From: Planctomycetota bacterium
Lineage (GTDB): Bacteria; Planctomycetota; UBA8742; UBA2392
DNA: 64,000 nt
Assembly (NCBI GenBank): GCA_016722065.1
Contig: JADKGX010000001.1
Coordinates: forward strand, 124,001 to 188,000
Reading direction: 5' to 3'
Under the pieces are notes generated by a model. The model did not search any database. It had not been told where the DNA came from and was given only the letters and a program-made list of their open reading frames with translations. Position numbers and translations under genes: made by a program. Positions 60,830 through 64,000 of this stretch are shown here, piece after piece. Within the stretch, counting starts at the first letter, position 1. Each line of letters begins with the position of its first letter.

Positions 60830-63316
60830 CTATCCACCTAACCCGCGGGCGACCCAAAAGGTTGCCGCCGCAACCACATAGGCCAGCGTCGTCATGTAAA
60901 GGAAGCTTGCAATTGGCCACTTCCAGGAGTTCGTCTCGCGCCGCATCACGGCCAGCGTGGCCGCGCATTGCGCACACAGGGCAAAGAACACCATCACGCT
61001 GAGTGCCGTGGCCAGCGTGAACAACGGGTTGCCATCTTCATCTTTGGCGGCCACCAGGTGGTCGCGCAGGCTGGCGTCTTCGGCTTCCACTTCAGACCCC
61101 AAACTGAAGATCGTGCCCAGGGTTCCCACGATTACTTCGCGGGCCGGAAAGCTGGCAATGGCGCCCATGCCAATGCGCCAATCCCAGCCCAGCGGCCGAA
61201 ATGCTGGCGCCAGGGCGTGGCCCACACGGCCCAAAATGCTGTCCTCTGCCAGGGCTGCGGACTCGCCGTGGTCCGCATCGGCAATCACTTCATCGCGTTT
61301 CGCTTGCGCCTCATTCAGCCCCATGGCGGCATCAAAGGCCTGCTTGTGACGACGCTTGAGTTCCTGCAACGTGGCAACGTAGGCCGCCTCGTCCAGACGC
61401 GCTGCTTCCGCCAGTGCCTGGGGGTCATGGCCGAAGGCCGCTTGATCTTCCTGCTGGCCTTGGGCCCGGGTTTCCTGCAGTTCGGCAACATCCTGCAACG
61501 CGGCTTCTACGTCGGGTTGCGCCGCAAGATCGGCACCTGCCAGGCCGGGCTTGTACCCGTTGGCCAGGCGGTTCGATTCGGCTTCATATTGCTCGGTTGC
61601 GGCTTGGCGCTGGTTCTCAAAGGGCTGGCTGACCTGGGAACTGTGCGGAAACCACAACAGCGCCCAGACGATGATGCTTACGGCCAGAATCACTGTGCCG
61701 GCGCGTTTGACAAAACTGCTTCCGCGTTCATACAGCACGCGCAGCACATTTTTCAAACGCGGCATCTTGTAGCTTGGCATCTCCATCAAGAATGGCGTGA
61801 CCTTGGACTTCAAGATTCCACGCTTGAGTACCAGCGCCGTCGGCACCGCAAACGCCGGCCCGACCCAGTACATGGCAAACAGCACCAGCCCTTGCAGGTT
61901 CAGGAACCCCAGCACGGTCTGGCCTGGCACGAACGCGCCGATCATCAGGGTGTACACCGGCAGCCGCGCACTGCACGACATGAACGGCGCCAGGAACACG
62001 GTGGTCAGGCGGGTGTTGCGATCCTCAATGACTCGCGTGCCCATGATGCCTGGAATGGCGCAGGCAAAACTGCTCAGCAACGGAATGAAACTTCGGCCCG
62101 ACAGGCCAAAGCGTGACATGATGCGATCCATCAAAAATGCCGCGCGGCTCATGTAGCCCAGGTCTTCCAGCACGGCAATGAACAGAAACAGAATCAGAAT
62201 CTGCGGCAGGAACACAAGCACCCCGCCCACCCCGCCGAAAATGCCGCTGCCCACGAGGCTGCGCAGCATGGCTGCGTCCTGGGGTAACAGGCTGACAACC
62301 TGTTCGCCCAGCCAGCCAATGCCGCCCTCAATGCCTTCCATCAATGGGCCGGACCACGAATAGATGCTTTGAAACATCAGCCCCATTACAAGCACAAACA
62401 CCAGCGTGCCCCACAGCTTGTGGGTCAGAATCGCGTCAACCTTGTCTGTGCGGGTGCGTGCATCGCTGGCCTGGGTCTGTTTGGCCTCGCGCATCCAGGC
62501 TGAGATCTGCCCATAACGCGCCTGGGCTTCCTGCAGCGCCAGGCTGCGCCCTTGCGCGGCCCGGTTGCGCAATTGTTCGAGTTTTTCGACAAACGCGGCT
62601 CCGCCTGCTTCGCGAACTTCCTGTTGCATCGGGCCGGCTGTATCGACCAACAGGCGCATGGCCTCCGGTCGCGACGGCTTGTAGCCCAGGTCTACGGAAA
62701 GGTCGCACAGGTCCTGGTACAGGTCGTCCGCTGCCTGGCGAAGCCCCGGCGGAAAGGGCAGTTCCAGTGGCTTGCCGGGGTGGTGCAACTGGCGGTGCAG
62801 GGTGGCCTTGAGTTCGGCCACGCCCAGGTTGCTGGGTGCGTTGACCACCACCACGGAAACGCCAAGCGCCGCCGAGAGTTTCTCTAGGTCAATGCTGATG
62901 CCACGGTCCTTGGCAACATCCACCATCGTCAGCGCAATCACCGTGGGCAGGCCGTATTCCAGGACCTGCGTGCCCAGGTAAAGGTTTCGGTCAAGGCTTG
63001 ACGCGTCAAGAATCAGGATCACGCCATCGGGTGCAGGCGTTTGCGGCAGGCGGCCCAGCAGCGCGTCAATGGCCACGCGCTCATCGGGGCTGCGCGCTGC
63101 CAGGCTGTAGGTGCCGGGTAGGTCGATGACAGTAAACTCGGTGTTTTCGAAGTTTGTCGTACCCAGCTTGGCTTCGACGGTTACACCAGGAAAATTGGCG
63201 ACCTTCTGGCGCGTGCCCGTCAGCGCCGTGAACAACGTGCTTTTGCCGACGTTGGGGTTGCCAATCAACGCAACAACGTGTCGGTCTGCGCGATTGTGGC
63301 GGCCCGAGGAAGTCAT
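60830..63316 (-). CDS. feoB: Ferrous iron transporter FeoB with a long inserted loop
   Basis: FeoB imports Fe2+ through the inner membrane, gated by its G domain. The 828-residue protein has G1 GNPNVGKS (19-26), G3 DLPG (65-68), and at the G4 site TMVD (130-133) instead of the usual NxxD. The Gate and membrane regions are typical (AVLEDLGYMSRAAFLMDR, SFACAIPGIMGTR). Residues about 563-690 are an extra Ala/Gln/Glu-rich helical insert between transmembrane segments, longer than normal. ATG 63316 overlaps the feoA stop (ATGA). Confidence 0.96.
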   Translation of the reverse strand: MTSSGRHNRADRHVVALIGNPNVGKSTLFTALTGTRQKVANFPGVTVEAKLGTTNFENTEFTVIDLPGTYSLAARSPDERVAIDALLGRLPQTPAPDGVILILDASSLDRNLYLGTQVLEYGLPTVIALTMVDVAKDRGISIDLEKLSAALGVSVVVVNAPSNLGVAELKATLHRQLHHPGKPLELPFPPGLRQAADDLYQDLCDLSVDLGYKPSRPEAMRLLVDTAGPMQQEVREAGGAAFVEKLEQLRNRAAQGRSLALQEAQARYGQISAWMREAKQTQASDARTRTDKVDAILTHKLWGTLVFVLVMGLMFQSIYSWSGPLMEGIEGGIGWLGEQVVSLLPQDAAMLRSLVGSGIFGGVGGVLVFLPQILILFLFIAVLEDLGYMSRAAFLMDRIMSRFGLSGRSFIPLLSSFACAIPGIMGTRVIEDRNTRLTTVFLAPFMSCSARLPVYTLMIGAFVPGQTVLGFLNLQGLVLFAMYWVGPAFAVPTALVLKRGILKSKVTPFLMEMPSYKMPRLKNVLRVLYERGSSFVKRAGTVILAVSIIVWALLWFPHSSQVSQPFENQRQAATEQYEAESNRLANGYKPGLAGADLAAQPDVEAALQDVAELQETRAQGQQEDQAAFGHDPQALAEAARLDEAAYVATLQELKRRHKQAFDAAMGLNEAQAKRDEVIADADHGESAALAEDSILGRVGHALAPAFRPLGWDWRIGMGAIASFPAREVIVGTLGTIFSLGSEVEAEDASLRDHLVAAKDEDGNPLFTLATALSVMVFFALCAQCAATLAVMRRETNSWKWPIASFLYMTTLAYVVAAATFWVARGLGG

Positions 63317-63552
63317 GCGGCCCCCGGTTCAGCGCACTGGACACAGGCGGCCTCTGACTTGCGCAAGCTGATGCGATAGCCCAGCACGGCAAACTCCATC
63401 GGGTCGCCCAGTGGCGCGACACGCACAAGCTGGACATCGTTTCCGGGCAAAATGCCCATTTCCAGAATGCGCTGGGTCAGCGCGGCATCGCCTGTCACGT
63501 CTGATACGCGGGCAATGTCACCAGGCTTCAATTGGGCAAGAGTGCGGGCCAT
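63313..63552 (-). CDS. feoA: FeoA-domain protein (proximal to feoB)
   Basis: FeoA is a small SH3-like partner that regulates FeoB. The 79-residue protein has the FeoA pattern: LAQLKPGDIARVSDVTGDAALTQRILEMGILPGNDVQLVRVAPLGDPMEFAVLGYRISLRKSEA. ATG 63552 is the start; the longer frame is ignored. Its stop overlaps the feoB ATG. It ends with a C-x-x-C pair in EAACVQCAEP. Confidence 0.93.
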   Translation of the reverse strand: MARTLAQLKPGDIARVSDVTGDAALTQRILEMGILPGNDVQLVRVAPLGDPMEFAVLGYRISLRKSEAACVQCAEPGAA

Positions 63553-63565
63553 GGGCGCAACGGCT

Positions 63566-63805
63566 TCAACGACAGGGGCGTACAAGGACCCGCTGCATGA
63601 GTTCCGCGGCCAAGGCAAAGCGCGACCCGCCCACAGCCACCAGCGCCGGGTTTCCCTGTCGCACCACCGAAATACGCTTGCCGGGGCAAATGCCCAGCTC
63701 ACACAGGCGCTTGGTGCTGCCGTCTTCAGTGGAAACCTCGACGACTTCCAGTTCGCCGTCAGCGGCGCGAAAGAGGTTCAATGGTGCGGCGGGTTGAGTC
63801 AGCAT
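63566..63805 (-). CDS. Second FeoA-domain protein
   Basis: The 79-residue protein has the FeoA fold: a STKRLCELGICPGKRISVVRQGNPALVAVGGSRFALAAEL stretch, similar to the downstream FeoA, with its own divergent N-terminus. Two FeoA genes before one FeoB occur in several phyla. ATG 63805 is the first gene of the operon. Downstream FeoA starts 13 bp later. Confidence 0.9.
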   Translation of the reverse strand: MLTQPAAPLNLFRAADGELEVVEVSTEDGSTKRLCELGICPGKRISVVRQGNPALVAVGGSRFALAAELMQRVLVRPCR

Positions 63806-63878
63806 CTGTCCAGGCCACAGTCTCTGGCGGCATCCACGTGCCACCCCTCGTTGCGGTCATTTTGGACCGCGTTTATCC

Positions 63879-63921
63879 TGATACTCAGTCTCAATATACT
63901 CGTGGGGCTGCTTGGCATCAA
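63879..63921 (-). promoter_or_regulatory. feo promoter with Fur-like operator
   Basis: On the minus strand TTGATG (complement of 63916-63921), 17 bp, TATATT (complement of 63893-63898). Overlapping the predicted start, TGATACT-C-AGTCTCA (63879-63893) is a 7-1-7 inverted repeat with one mismatch, the form of a Fur box. Iron-bound Fur would block transcription of feoA-feoA-feoB. Confidence 0.68.
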
Positions 63922-64000
63922 GGGTTGATAAGGCGACGCTGGTCGCCAATGAGCTTCTGCAAGCTACTTGCGTTCTGGCGCGGGTGACCTATCGTTCCCG

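Noticed and set aside
60513..60977. A 154-residue minus-strand frame across the feoB end
   Set aside because: It overlaps feoB out of frame; the 54-residue Cys-rich gene at 60661-60825 explains the region better.

Overview
The window is a 64 kb stretch of a GC-rich bacterial chromosome. The lineage is most likely Planctomycetota or a close relative. The argument is indirect: housekeeping genes lie scattered among large secreted or membrane-anchored proteins built of TPR, leucine-rich-like, Fn3/CNA-like and coiled-coil regions; there is a Hanks-type kinase, an FHA protein, a futalosine-type UbiD decarboxylase, a putative outer-membrane porin (so a diderm envelope), and many repeat-filled intergenic regions. 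No rRNA, phage, transposase or CRISPR array is present. The only tRNA found is tRNA-Leu(CAG).

Layout. 0-6.5 kb: a coiled-coil protein, a TPR protein that looks like the C-terminal half of a STAND ATPase, a PA0069-type radical SAM enzyme, an Fn3-like secreted protein, a Ser/Thr kinase, a MORN-type lipoprotein, yidD and a DUF6899-like protein. 6.5-12 kb: eno, ispD, rpsO and pnp. 12-16 kb: a second ATPase-less TPR protein divergent from a sensorless sigma-54 activator, a heptanucleotide repeat array, tRNA-Leu and tatA. 16-22 kb: a zinc-ribbon membrane protein, a 974-residue secreted TPR protein and a UbiD decarboxylase. 22-26 kb: three HtrA-like paralogues, one with an intact catalytic triad and two without. 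26-29 kb: three membrane coiled-coil proteins. 29-31.3 kb: rpsB and tsf. 31-36 kb: an ACP-like membrane protein, an esterase, lipoproteins, a CNA-like repeat protein and ispH. 36-46.6 kb: DUF302, an LRR-like protein, SemiSWEET, a porin, a long disordered tail-anchored protein, a lipoprotein, rpsT and TPR proteins. 46.7-53.3 kb: def, RidA, a frameshifted dGTPase, an FMN hydroxyacid oxidase, an M14-like lipoprotein, a four-helix-bundle protein flanked by inverted repeats, a STAS-FHA protein and an ABM monooxygenase. 53.3-60.4 kb: a minus-strand arginine/pyrimidine cluster (argE, argH, argG, an unknown P-loop protein, pyrC). 60.6-64 kb: a feoA-feoA-feoB ferrous-iron operon with a small Cys-rich membrane protein and a Fur-like operator.

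How the parts work together. ispD and ispH serve the MEP isoprenoid pathway. rpsO/pnp, rpsB/tsf, rpsT, def and tRNA-Leu serve translation and RNA turnover. argE/argG/argH with pyrC point to arginine and pyrimidine supply. The feo operon imports ferrous iron under probable Fur control. TatA, YidD, the HtrA set, the coiled-coil trio and the porin serve the envelope.

The most interesting material is regulatory and repetitive. A heptamer repeat family appears as an array, as inverted arms around the four-helix-bundle gene, and inserted in frame inside an enzyme gene. Decamer (CACAGAT) dyads and GUAA-tetraloop hairpins sit between the arg genes. Several genes have a -10 box exactly 6-7 nt before ATG, suggesting leaderless transcripts. 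All calls come from reading the sequence; no database search was run.
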